Source: Thiomargarita sp. (lineage in GTDB: Bacteria; Pseudomonadota; Gammaproteobacteria; Beggiatoales; Beggiatoaceae). From it: a stretch of 5,972 nt of DNA. Below the pieces are notes generated by a model that saw nothing but the letters and a program-made list of their open reading frames with translations, was not told the origin of the DNA and searched no databases. Both the position numbers and the translations under genes were made by a program. The stretch spans positions 1 to 5,972 of the forward strand of contig JAUXCJ010000085.1 in assembly GCA_030618965.1 (NCBI GenBank). The letters are read 5' to 3'. Each line of letters begins with the position of its first letter. Position 1 is the stretch's first letter. Shown here one piece after another: positions 1 through 4,413 of the stretch.

Positions 1-5
1 GGCAT

Positions 6-35
6 AAAAAAAGCCTTAGCATTTCTGCTAAAGCT
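6..35 (-). terminator. rho-independent terminator following the tRNA-Asn 3' end, left copy
   Basis: On the minus strand, a 10-bp stem (AGCTTTAGCA with TGCTAAGGCT, one G-U pair) closes a GAAA tetraloop at 12-35 and is followed by a run of T. It lies 10 bases after the tRNA CCA. It would terminate the restored tRNA transcript after integration. In the circular form it would also stop minus-strand transcription entering from the right. Confidence 0.85.
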
Positions 36-45
36 TTGTTTTATA

Positions 46-92
46 TGGCTCCCCCGGAGAGGCTCGAACTCCCGACCTAGTGATTAACAGTC
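46..92 (-). tRNA. tRNA-Asn(GUU) 3' half inside the att site (partial)
   Basis: Read on the minus strand, the anticodon loop is CTGTTAA with anticodon GTT at 88-86. It is followed by the stem strand TCACT, a variable loop, a T-arm with stem strands GGGAG and CTCTC around TTCGAGC, the acceptor strand CGGGGGA, discriminator G and encoded CCA at 48-46. The 5' half is missing: the opposite anticodon-stem strand reads AGGGA, giving a G-A mismatch, and it is preceded by TT rather than a D-arm. It would complete a chromosomal tRNA gene after integration and is not functional by itself. Confidence 0.85.
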
Positions 93-97
93 CCTAA

Positions 98-241
98 ATA
101 TCTATTAATAACAACACTCTACAACAAACAACAATAAAGTTTTCAACCACTTAACAATATTCTATGATTGTTGCTTTTTGCTGTTTATTGTTATTTTTTA
201 TTGTTTAGTGGACAACCAGTGGACAATTAAAAATAAAGATA
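98..241. promoter_or_regulatory. left attP arm, AT-rich, no gene
   Basis: This AT-rich stretch separates the att repeat from the lipoprotein gene. It holds three direct copies of ATTGTT (167-172, 187-192, 200-205), the sequence TTAACAATAT at 151-160, which recurs in the right arm at 5678-5687, and the paired GTGGACAA repeat at 207-226. No open reading frame with a ribosome binding site is visible. The composition and repeats fit an integrase arm region that binds integrase and bending proteins. I found no convincing IHF consensus. Confidence 0.5.
207..226 (+). repeat. paired arm-type site AGTGGACAA-CC-AGTGGACAA (left arm)
   Basis: Two direct 9-bp copies of AGTGGACAA are separated by CC, giving an 11-bp period of about one helical turn. 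The same 20 bases occur at 5854-5873 in the same orientation, and a related inverted pair lies at 5711-5730. I found these pairs only in the non-coding DNA flanking the att repeat. They are most simply explained as binding sites for the N-terminal arm-binding domain of the integrase. Confidence 0.6.
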
Positions 242-604
242 TTAATGATTGCTTGGAGTTATTTGTCTATTCTCAATAACGATATCGGGTGACTTTTCCA
301 TTACTGGCCTATTTAAGTCAGTATCTGCTTCATTTAGACATCGAAACGTCATATAACCCGCGCCTCTACGAACATAGGGAATACCATCAACAATGCTTTG
401 TGTGACTGGCTGAAAGGATTTACCTTGTTTTTGACAGTGTGCGCTACCTTCTTCATAAAATTGCGCCAGCAATCCGCCAGCGGTTGCATAGGTAGTGGCG
501 GAGCGTTGAACCATATAAGTGTCTTTTCCTGCTGGGACGATTTTGACGCTAGAACAGCCTGATAAGACAATGACTAGTGCAAGGATTCTGTAATTGGTTG
601 GCAT
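242..604 (-). CDS. small outer-membrane-type lipoprotein of unknown function
   Basis: This 120-residue protein has a short signal sequence: N4 and R6 at the start, a hydrophobic run at about 7-14, and a lipobox LSGC with the modified cysteine at C17. It should therefore be exported, processed by signal peptidase II and anchored to a membrane; serines at 18-19 favour the outer membrane. The mature part contains a VPAGKDTYMV segment near 23-32, then a region with cysteines C57 and C89 that could form a disulphide, ending in a polar tail. I recall small lipoproteins with a similar GKDTYMV start as accessory genes of proteobacterial prophages and islands, but no function is known to me. The ATG start has no clear ribosome binding site. 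It is the last gene before the left attP arm and looks like cargo. Confidence 0.75.
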   Translation of the reverse strand: MPTNYRILALVIVLSGCSSVKIVPAGKDTYMVQRSATTYATAGGLLAQFYEEGSAHCQKQGKSFQPVTQSIVDGIPYVRRGAGYMTFRCLNEADTDLNRPVMEKSPDIVIENRQITPSNH

Positions 605-833
605 GTAAATTAAAGTTACTACTGGTAAAGCCTTTGTTTCAGGCTATTAAAGATAAAAAGGCAAGCACATGACCTGCCTCTTGCCATCGTTTATGGTCAT
701 CGGTACTTTTGCCTGACCAAGTTGTGACGATAGCATAGCTTACCATGCCCCAATAAAAAGCAAAAATTATGCTTGAATACAAAATTAGAGTTTATTTTTA
801 AGACGGTATCTTGCTCCTTAGGTTGATAATGAA
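605..833. other. intergenic region upstream of the lipoprotein gene
   Basis: The 229 bases between the lipoprotein gene and the 74-residue gene hold a doubtful small reading frame (639-746, described separately). On the minus strand there is an isolated -10-like hexamer CATAAT at 766-771 without a matching -35, and an AAGGAG sequence near 817-822 that is not followed by a usable start codon. A short minus-strand hairpin (AGCCT with AGGCT) sits near 628-645. Transcription of the lipoprotein may begin here, but no promoter is convincing. Confidence 0.35.
639..746 (-). CDS. possible small membrane-associated peptide (35 aa, uncertain)
   Basis: A minus-strand frame starting at ATG 744-746 gives a 35-residue peptide with a hydrophobic beginning (VSYAIVTTW), a polar middle (SGKSTDDHKRWQEAGH) and a hydrophobic end (VLAFLSLIA). 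Without a methionine requirement the frame stays open up to 791 and adds a membrane-like segment (LYSSIIFAFYWG), with a possible TTG start at 780-782. The amino-acid make-up looks natural. However, neither start has a good ribosome binding site: the GGGG before the ATG is only one base away. It ends 34 bases before the lipoprotein start. It may be a small real gene, the remnant of a longer one, or chance. Confidence 0.25.
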   Translation of the reverse strand: MVSYAIVTTWSGKSTDDHKRWQEAGHVLAFLSLIA

Positions 834-1058
834 TTAAGTTATCTCCTTTGTTATTTTTCGCAACATCCTGTTATAGGCTGCCATTTTAGCTTCAGTCTCT
901 CTAACCGATGCACTTCGACAACCATGCTTAAAAGCATTCATTTTAGACCTGTTCTTTCCCTCAATCGTCTTTGCTCCGGTCGACTTCTCCCACGGTTTCC
1001 AAGACCTGATGAGCTCCGATTGCCTCTTGCATCTCTCTGGTGTCCAGCCTTTCGCCAT
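834..1058 (-). CDS. conserved hypothetical protein with a TGxKTxEGKxRxxxNAxKHG motif
   Basis: This 74-residue, very basic protein begins WTPERCKRQSELIRSWKPWE (residues 5-24) and continues with STGAKTIEGKNRSKMNAFKHG (26-46). I recognise this arrangement from short conserved hypothetical proteins of proteobacteria; the NAxKHG ending also occurs near the N-terminus of some phage small terminase subunits. No enzymatic motif is present. The charge and aromatic pattern would suit nucleic-acid or protein binding, which is inference. The ATG at 1056-1058 is preceded by GGAG eight bases upstream. Its first 32 codons or so lie inside the end of the upstream 212-residue gene in another frame (961-1058), so the two are probably translated from one message. 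Confidence 0.7.
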   Translation of the reverse strand: MAKGWTPERCKRQSELIRSWKPWEKSTGAKTIEGKNRSKMNAFKHGCRSASVRETEAKMAAYNRMLRKITKEIT

Positions 1059-1599
1059 GTTGGTGCTCCAATTGTTCGGTTGCAGGAATACTATTTTTTT
1101 TCAGATTTTCTGAATCCACTTCAGTTCCATTATTCACCTGCATTTGATTAGCTTGATTCAATTGTTTAACAAATGTCGCTCGTTTGGGGTTCTTCATTTC
1201 TGAAAGCGTGGCTATCGTGGTTCTACATTGATTTTGTGCTTTTAATGCAAGCCTTGAAAGTAACTCAATATGGTCAGCATTGGTTGTACCAATTGCCTTT
1301 GATGCCATCGTCATAAAAAAATTTTGTAAAGCATATGTCTGGCAAGTCAGCATTTCCTCTAAATTGGATAAGTCTCCATTTTTTACTTTTTTGGAAGCCC
1401 TTTCCATACAATCTATTATGGTTTTAAAATCCATTTTAATATCTTCTCCCAGGTCATTTTCACCAAAGTTGGTGTTCTGATGAAGAGCTTTTATGATATC
1501 TCCGTTTATATCTGGCGAAGACATCATCATTAAAGCAGTATATTTATTTAGTTTATGTGCTCGGTCTTTCTTTTCTGCTGCTGTTTTCTTTTTTGCCAT
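961..1599 (-). CDS. conserved hypothetical protein of island type (212 aa)
   Basis: The N-terminus is lysine-rich (KKKTAAEKKDR, 3-13). A largely helical body follows, with the best recognisable part at about 77-157, including TCQTYALQNFF, LSRLALKAQNQCR, the segment KNPKRATFVKQ and finally QVNN. I recall proteins with this ALKAQxQCR...KNPKRATFxKQ...QVNN pattern as conserved hypotheticals in proteobacterial elements, often next to a gene like the 74-residue one here, but I know of no assigned function. The tail contains HGERLDTR (171-178). The start at 1597-1599 has AAGGA six bases upstream. The gene lies downstream of the TTACACATC repeats and has probably its own promoter in 1600-1770. A small-terminase-like or DNA-binding role is possible but unsupported by any clear motif. 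Confidence 0.75.
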   Translation of the reverse strand: MAKKKTAAEKKDRAHKLNKYTALMMMSSPDINGDIIKALHQNTNFGENDLGEDIKMDFKTIIDCMERASKKVKNGDLSNLEEMLTCQTYALQNFFMTMASKAIGTTNADHIELLSRLALKAQNQCRTTIATLSEMKNPKRATFVKQLNQANQMQVNNGTEVDSENLKKNSIPATEQLEHQHGERLDTREMQEAIGAHQVLETVGEVDRSKDD

Positions 1600-1821
1600 T
1601 TCTATTCCTTTGATTCAACTGTTAATAGTTATTCTGACACTTTGCCTTGAAACAATTTGTAATGTTTTAGCTGCTCCATTCTGGAATATTGACCACCTTC
1701 CAACACTTTACCCCTCTATACATGAATAATGTTCTGTAATGATAGGGAGTAATTTCAACCCCAAAACGGGAAAAATTTACACATCTAAACGGCTTGGATG
1801 TGTAAAAATTACACATCTTGA
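1600..1821. other. 222-bp gap between the primase gene and the 212-aa gene; candidate origin and promoter region
   Basis: The right part (1776-1817) holds the TTACACATC repeats. The rest is AT-rich and should contain the minus-strand promoter for the 212-residue gene. A weak candidate is a TTGTTT hexamer near 1649-1654 with a TAACTA-like -10 about 18 bases downstream, which I do not consider secure. A loose inverted pair TGGAA...TTCCA lies near 1680-1700. I see no credible gene here. The position directly downstream of a primase-polymerase gene is a common place for a replication origin in small elements. Confidence 0.4.
1776..1817. repeat. three alternating copies of TTACACATC (iteron-like; also a hairpin)
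   Basis: TTACACATC occurs at 1777-1785 and 1809-1817, with its reverse complement GATGTGTAA at 1797-1805. Adjacent copies can pair: TTTACACATC with GATGTGTAAA (10 bp, 11-base loop), or GATGTGTAA with TTACACATC (9 bp, 3-base loop). On the minus strand the outer hairpin is followed by five T, so it could also terminate the primase operon, whose stop codon is five bases away. The repeated 9-mer in both orientations next to a replication gene equally suits initiator binding sites. Confidence 0.65.
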
Positions 1822-2883
1822 TTAAGGTGGTAATTTGGCAGCATACCCATAATTAAAACCTCTCTTACCTTTTGTACTATGTTTGTATCTAGTTAAGAAT
1901 CCATATTTCTCAGCCGTCTTTAGATGCTCAATCACTGTTTTTCTAGTTGAATGACATCTGCCTGCTATTGCTTCCTCAGTTGGCCAACAATTGCGTCCCT
2001 CTGCATCCATCCATAATGACAAGCTTATACAAACATGACTAAAGCCAGCACCAAAGCCTGATTCTATAATTGCTTGTTGCCACTGAGTTTTAAATGATTT
2101 CTGACTAGCTTCTGGCTTGAACCCTGAGGACATGCTTCTGGCAATTATCAAAACCTCTGCATGTTCCAATGGTGGCTGACAATGTATAGCGTTTTCCTCA
2201 AGCAGATAGGTTTCCACCTGTTTTGATGTTTTACCTTGCCTAAGCAGTTTTCCAGCTTGTTCAGATAACCAATTATTCCTATTTCCTTCTGCGATTCTTT
2301 CGGTTTTAACAGGCGCTTGATTTTGTGTAATGAAGTCAATCAGTATCGTTGGAAGCTCTAATAAATTACTATCATTCACTATTGAATAAAGACTACCACT
2401 GAAATGATTTGAAGGTGCAGCAAGGACATATCCACCATCAGCTTTTATGTCGATACCTTCGCCCAATCCATGCTTTTTAAATGACTTAAATGGCTTGTCA
2501 TACGCATAATAGTAATGAGTGCCATTGCCACCTGTTTTGACTTCATAAGTGGCCAAAACCGGCTTAAATCCATCGTAAGAATCAATGAGGTTTTGCAGGC
2601 TCTTATCACCGCCGTTGCGCGGGTCAATGTCGATAACGACTAAACCAGATTGTTTGCCGGTAACAAGGCCGATATTTGCAGTCGGCCAACGTTTCCACCA
2701 ATTCTGGATAGCTGACTTTTCCGTGCTTGCCTTGCTTTGCCATTTATTAATCCTAGGATGTTTTCCAGGGCTTCGACACTGCCGCCTGCAGGTACATTTT
2801 TCATTCACAATCGAATGTAATGGCAAAATATACCAGCCTTTTTCAGCATAGGACAAAGCATAATCAAATATGCAATTATTCAT
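1822..2883 (-). CDS. primase-polymerase (PrimPol) with C-terminal winged helix, replication protein
   Basis: This 353-residue protein resembles archaeo-eukaryotic-type bifunctional DNA primase/polymerases of mobile elements. An N-terminal cysteine cluster C30-x-C32-x3-C36 with SPGKHP (38-43) is typical of the family. The catalytic motifs are the metal-binding pair D85/D87 in VVIDIDPRNGG, the T117-G-G-N-G-T-H123 motif, and D145 in GIDIKADGGYV. Residues about 198-255 (GNRNNWLSEQAGKLLRQG to IIARSM) match the primase C-terminal helical domain PriCT-1. Residues about 281-349 look like a winged helix, with recognition-helix region RCHSTRKTVIEHLK. No Walker A helicase is present, unlike the P4 alpha protein, so unwinding must come from elsewhere. 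It is probably the initiator and primer-maker for the free circle. The ATG has only a weak ribosome binding site (GAGAAA), and a hairpin lies just upstream. Confidence 0.85.
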   Translation of the reverse strand: MNNCIFDYALSYAEKGWYILPLHSIVNEKCTCRRQCRSPGKHPRINKWQSKASTEKSAIQNWWKRWPTANIGLVTGKQSGLVVIDIDPRNGGDKSLQNLIDSYDGFKPVLATYEVKTGGNGTHYYYAYDKPFKSFKKHGLGEGIDIKADGGYVLAAPSNHFSGSLYSIVNDSNLLELPTILIDFITQNQAPVKTERIAEGNRNNWLSEQAGKLLRQGKTSKQVETYLLEENAIHCQPPLEHAEVLIIARSMSSGFKPEASQKSFKTQWQQAIIESGFGAGFSHVCISLSLWMDAEGRNCWPTEEAIAGRCHSTRKTVIEHLKTAEKYGFLTRYKHSTKGKRGFNYGYAAKLPP

Positions 2884-2906
2884 CTACGGTTTTCTCAGAA
2901 TCGTAA

Positions 2907-2928
2907 GGGTGCCGCTCAAACGACACCC
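2907..2928 (-). promoter_or_regulatory. intercistronic hairpin before the PrimPol gene
   Basis: On the minus strand GGGTGTCG pairs with CGGCACCC (8 bp, one G-U) around the loop TTTGAG. No T-run follows, so it is not an ordinary terminator. It sits between the stop of the winged-helix gene (2941) and the PrimPol start (2883), whose ribosome binding site is weak. It may act in message processing or in limiting PrimPol translation. Confidence 0.5.
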
Positions 2929-2940
2929 AAATATGCTCTA

Positions 2941-3360
2941 TTAAGCGGCTTTGTTTGTTGCGGTTGCTTCGGCCTCGAACTGGTCAACCGCCTTACAAAA
3001 CTTATTAATCTTTCGTTGAAGTTCCGGCGTAAATTCTGCGAACAATTCATATCTCGTAAAAACCACCTCACGATGAACGGGGTCTTTTGTCGTTGCTGCT
3101 TCGTCATGATTTACAACTACCCACCCCTTGTCACGTAAAATACCGATATAACTACCTAAACGGTAGCTATGAGATATAAAGTCGAACTCGCGGTGTGACA
3201 GTGTTCTCCCTAGTGGCAATAGTCTTCTCAATGCTCTAGCTTGAAGTGAGTTAACTCTTGGAAATGTGACATTTTCTGAACCTAACAATACAGGTGTATC
3301 TTTGTAATCTGCTCTTGTAATATGTCTACGGTTGTCACGAATTACTTTTGATTTAATCAT
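2941..3360 (-). CDS. winged-helix/HTH DNA-binding protein (HTH_39-like)
   Basis: This 139-residue protein has a compact DNA-binding domain at about 38-84: SLQARALRRLL (helix 1), GRTLSHREFDF (helix 2), and YRLGSYIGILRDKGWVV (recognition helix and wing). This resembles the 'R...LL..GR.LTH.E.......RLG.RI..LR..G' pattern of the small helix-turn-helix family found in phages and islands, which are believed to regulate element genes or assist replication. The C-terminal part (about 106-139) is helical and ends in Ala/Thr-rich residues. Its ATG overlaps the stop of the preceding gene as TAATG and is preceded by a full AAGGAGGT at 3367-3374, so translation is coupled and strong. It lies directly upstream of the PrimPol gene and could control it or bind the origin. 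The exact role is not known. Confidence 0.75.
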   Translation of the reverse strand: MIKSKVIRDNRRHITRADYKDTPVLLGSENVTFPRVNSLQARALRRLLPLGRTLSHREFDFISHSYRLGSYIGILRDKGWVVVNHDEAATTKDPVHREVVFTRYELFAEFTPELQRKINKFCKAVDQFEAEATATNKAA

Positions 3361-3587
3361 TACGCTACCTCCTTGTTTTGTCGTTCAACACAAACAAAAA
3401 ATTCCGATTCATCAACTAAAACGCGTCCTCCGACTCGCTTAAACGCCGATTTAAATCCGTTTGTTTTTTCATGGAAGATTAAATGACGTAAGCCGCCGAT
3501 AGGTGGCCAAGGGTGGTAATCATTCCATTGTGGAACTGGAATTAATCGGTTAGTTGGTAGGTTTTGTTGTTCCGTTGTTACGGTCAT
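3360..3587 (-). CDS. small excisionase/AlpA-like DNA-binding protein
   Basis: In this 75-residue protein, LIPVPQWNDYHPWPPIGGLR (15-34) followed by HLIFHEKTNGFKSAFKRVGG (35-54) and RVLVDESEFF (55-64) fits the layout of small MerR-like helix-turn-helix proteins of the excisionase/AlpA type: an LxxVxQ start, a GGLRxLIF recognition helix, and an RVGxRVLxDE wing. Such proteins bend att DNA as recombination directionality factors or switch on integrase and replication genes; which one applies here is inference. ATG at 3585-3587 has AAGGGG six bases upstream. It is the first gene of its operon, behind a promoter containing a palindrome, and its stop overlaps the next start by one base. Confidence 0.7.
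   Translation of the reverse strand: MTVTTEQQNLPTNRLIPVPQWNDYHPWPPIGGLRHLIFHEKTNGFKSAFKRVGGRVLVDESEFFVCVERQNKEVA
3367..3374 (-). promoter_or_regulatory. consensus ribosome binding site for the winged-helix gene
   Basis: AAGGAGGT on the minus strand lies six bases before the ATG at 3358-3360, inside the end of the upstream excisionase-like gene. It fixes the start and, with the TAATG overlap, predicts coupled and efficient translation of the winged-helix protein. Confidence 0.85.
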
Positions 3588-3651
3588 AAATTGCCCCTTA
3601 AATTCAAATGTGAAGAATCTCCGCTAACTATTGTCTTTTGCGGTAGGGTGT

Positions 3652-3679
3652 ATATTAAATGAGCGTTAAACGCTTACAA
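3652..3679 (-). promoter_or_regulatory. promoter of the control/replication operon with internal palindrome
   Basis: On the minus strand TTGTAA (3679-3674) and TAATAT (3657-3652) are 16 bases apart and resemble sigma-70 -35 and -10 boxes. The spacer contains the perfect palindrome AGCGTT-A-AACGCT (plus strand 3662-3674), placed where a repressor or activator dimer would act. The region is about 65 bases upstream of the excisionase-like ATG. Confidence 0.5.
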
Positions 3680-3736
3680 GCATTTGTGAGTGTTCTCTGT
3701 AGACCCTGTATTTACTGGGAAGAATCTAACTTAGTG

Positions 3737-3758
3737 AAAAAACTTTCGCTGAAAGTTT
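3737..3758 (-). terminator. hairpin terminator of the integrase operon
   Basis: On the minus strand AAACTTTC-AGC-GAAAGTTT is followed directly by TTT, which gives a continuous run of six T. It begins eight bases after the stop of the 215-residue gene. The stem is only AT-rich with two C-G pairs, so termination may be partial and could allow read-through into the replication operon. Confidence 0.55.
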
Positions 3759-3765
3759 GAAAGTT

Positions 3766-4413
3766 TTACCCAAAATAAATGTTTGAAAGTGCTTTTTTTA
3801 CTGTGTCAGGGTTAAAGGGTTTTTTCCCGCCCCGTTTTTTTATGTTTACATTATCGAGTGACTTAGCTATTTTCTCGACCAACAGGTCACGCTTTGTCAA
3901 TAAGGTTGAGTCGTCTATAACAAGTTGCCGCGCGAAATAACGCGCCGAAGTATACCAAGGCTGTTCTGGTTCGGGGTCATTAGGGTCTGGTATAAGCCAT
4001 GGAGGATTAGAGATTGAACATTGATTGCTTTCTTTGTTGTCTTGATTTGGTATTTTGTTTGTGCGTTCTTCTATTGGAAGCATTAATTCCCAGCTTTTGG
4101 ATATATTTATTGATTTATGACGAGCCCAAATTATCCAATTTTCCGGTGAATCGATAAATCTTCGTTGCCCGGCAAGCTTAATTTTTTTTGTCAGTTTGCC
4201 CGCGTGGATACTGCTAATTGCTAATTGGTATTCTTCTTGGAAATGTACAAACATCGCATCGCGAAAATAAAATTCTTCATCTTGTGGTTTATATCCAGGC
4301 AATAAAAACAATGCCTCACCTAATGTCCAAGAATCTTTTTTACCCCAGAATTTAAAATCACTGTCGCTTAACGGTTCTAATTTCCTAATAATTCGGACTT
4401 TTGGGTCATTCAT
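3766..4413 (-). CDS. conserved hypothetical protein encoded with the integrase (215 aa)
   Basis: I chose the ATG at 4411-4413, preceded by GGAAG five bases upstream. A TTG four codons earlier is possible but less likely. The N-terminal part carries SWTLGEALFLLPGYKP (28-43), a pattern I recall in hypothetical proteins of phages and islands, then ENWIIWARHKSINI (91-104). A proline- and acid-rich linker (NPPWLIPDPNDPEPEQPW, 136-153) joins it to a C-terminal helical domain (about 154-212) that is basic near its end, with KKRGGKKPFNPDTVKKALSNI. This ending resembles a small DNA-binding module. The start overlaps the integrase stop by eight bases, so the two are made together; a role in integration, excision or control is suggested by context only. 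No catalytic motif is visible. Confidence 0.7.
   Translation of the reverse strand: MNDPKVRIIRKLEPLSDSDFKFWGKKDSWTLGEALFLLPGYKPQDEEFYFRDAMFVHFQEEYQLAISSIHAGKLTKKIKLAGQRRFIDSPENWIIWARHKSINISKSWELMLPIEERTNKIPNQDNKESNQCSISNPPWLIPDPNDPEPEQPWYTSARYFARQLVIDDSTLLTKRDLLVEKIAKSLDNVNIKKRGGKKPFNPDTVKKALSNIYFG

Larger units (their letters stand above)
1..97. repeat. 97-bp terminal direct repeat, left copy (att site)
   Basis: This stretch is identical, base for base, to 5876-5972. On the minus strand it carries the 3' half of tRNA-Asn and its terminator, which is the usual target of tyrosine integrases, and an integrase gene is present in the window. The neighbouring bases 98-130 show no D-arm or acceptor 5' strand, so this copy is not an intact tRNA gene. 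The repeat also ends exactly at both window ends, as expected when a circular molecule is written out linearly with a self-overlap. In that case bases 1-97 and the right copy are the same physical DNA. Confidence 0.9.

Noticed and set aside
98..241. CRISPR-like array from the ATTGTT repeats
   Set aside because: The repeats are six bases long, irregularly spaced and in AT-rich DNA; there are no spacers of uniform length and no cas genes.
349..570. 73-codon minus-strand frame
   Set aside because: Lies wholly within the lipoprotein gene in another frame, without a signal of its own.
924..1151. 75-codon plus-strand frame
   Set aside because: Antisense to the two overlapping conserved genes; no supporting start signal.
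1280..1480. 66-codon plus-strand frame
   Set aside because: Antisense shadow of the 212-residue gene.
1493..1729. 78-codon plus-strand frame with hydrophobic stretches
   Set aside because: Mostly antisense to the lysine-rich start of the 212-residue gene, whose AAA/GAA codons read as Phe/Ser/Leu on the other strand; hydrophobicity is therefore expected by chance.
2148..2627. Two minus-strand frames (2148-2339 and 2445-2627)
   Set aside because: Alternative frames inside the PrimPol gene with no motif or start signal.
2585..2851. 88-codon plus-strand frame
   Set aside because: Antisense to the catalytic part of the PrimPol gene, whose motifs are clear.
2916..3107. 63-codon minus-strand frame
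   Set aside because: Shadow within the winged-helix gene.
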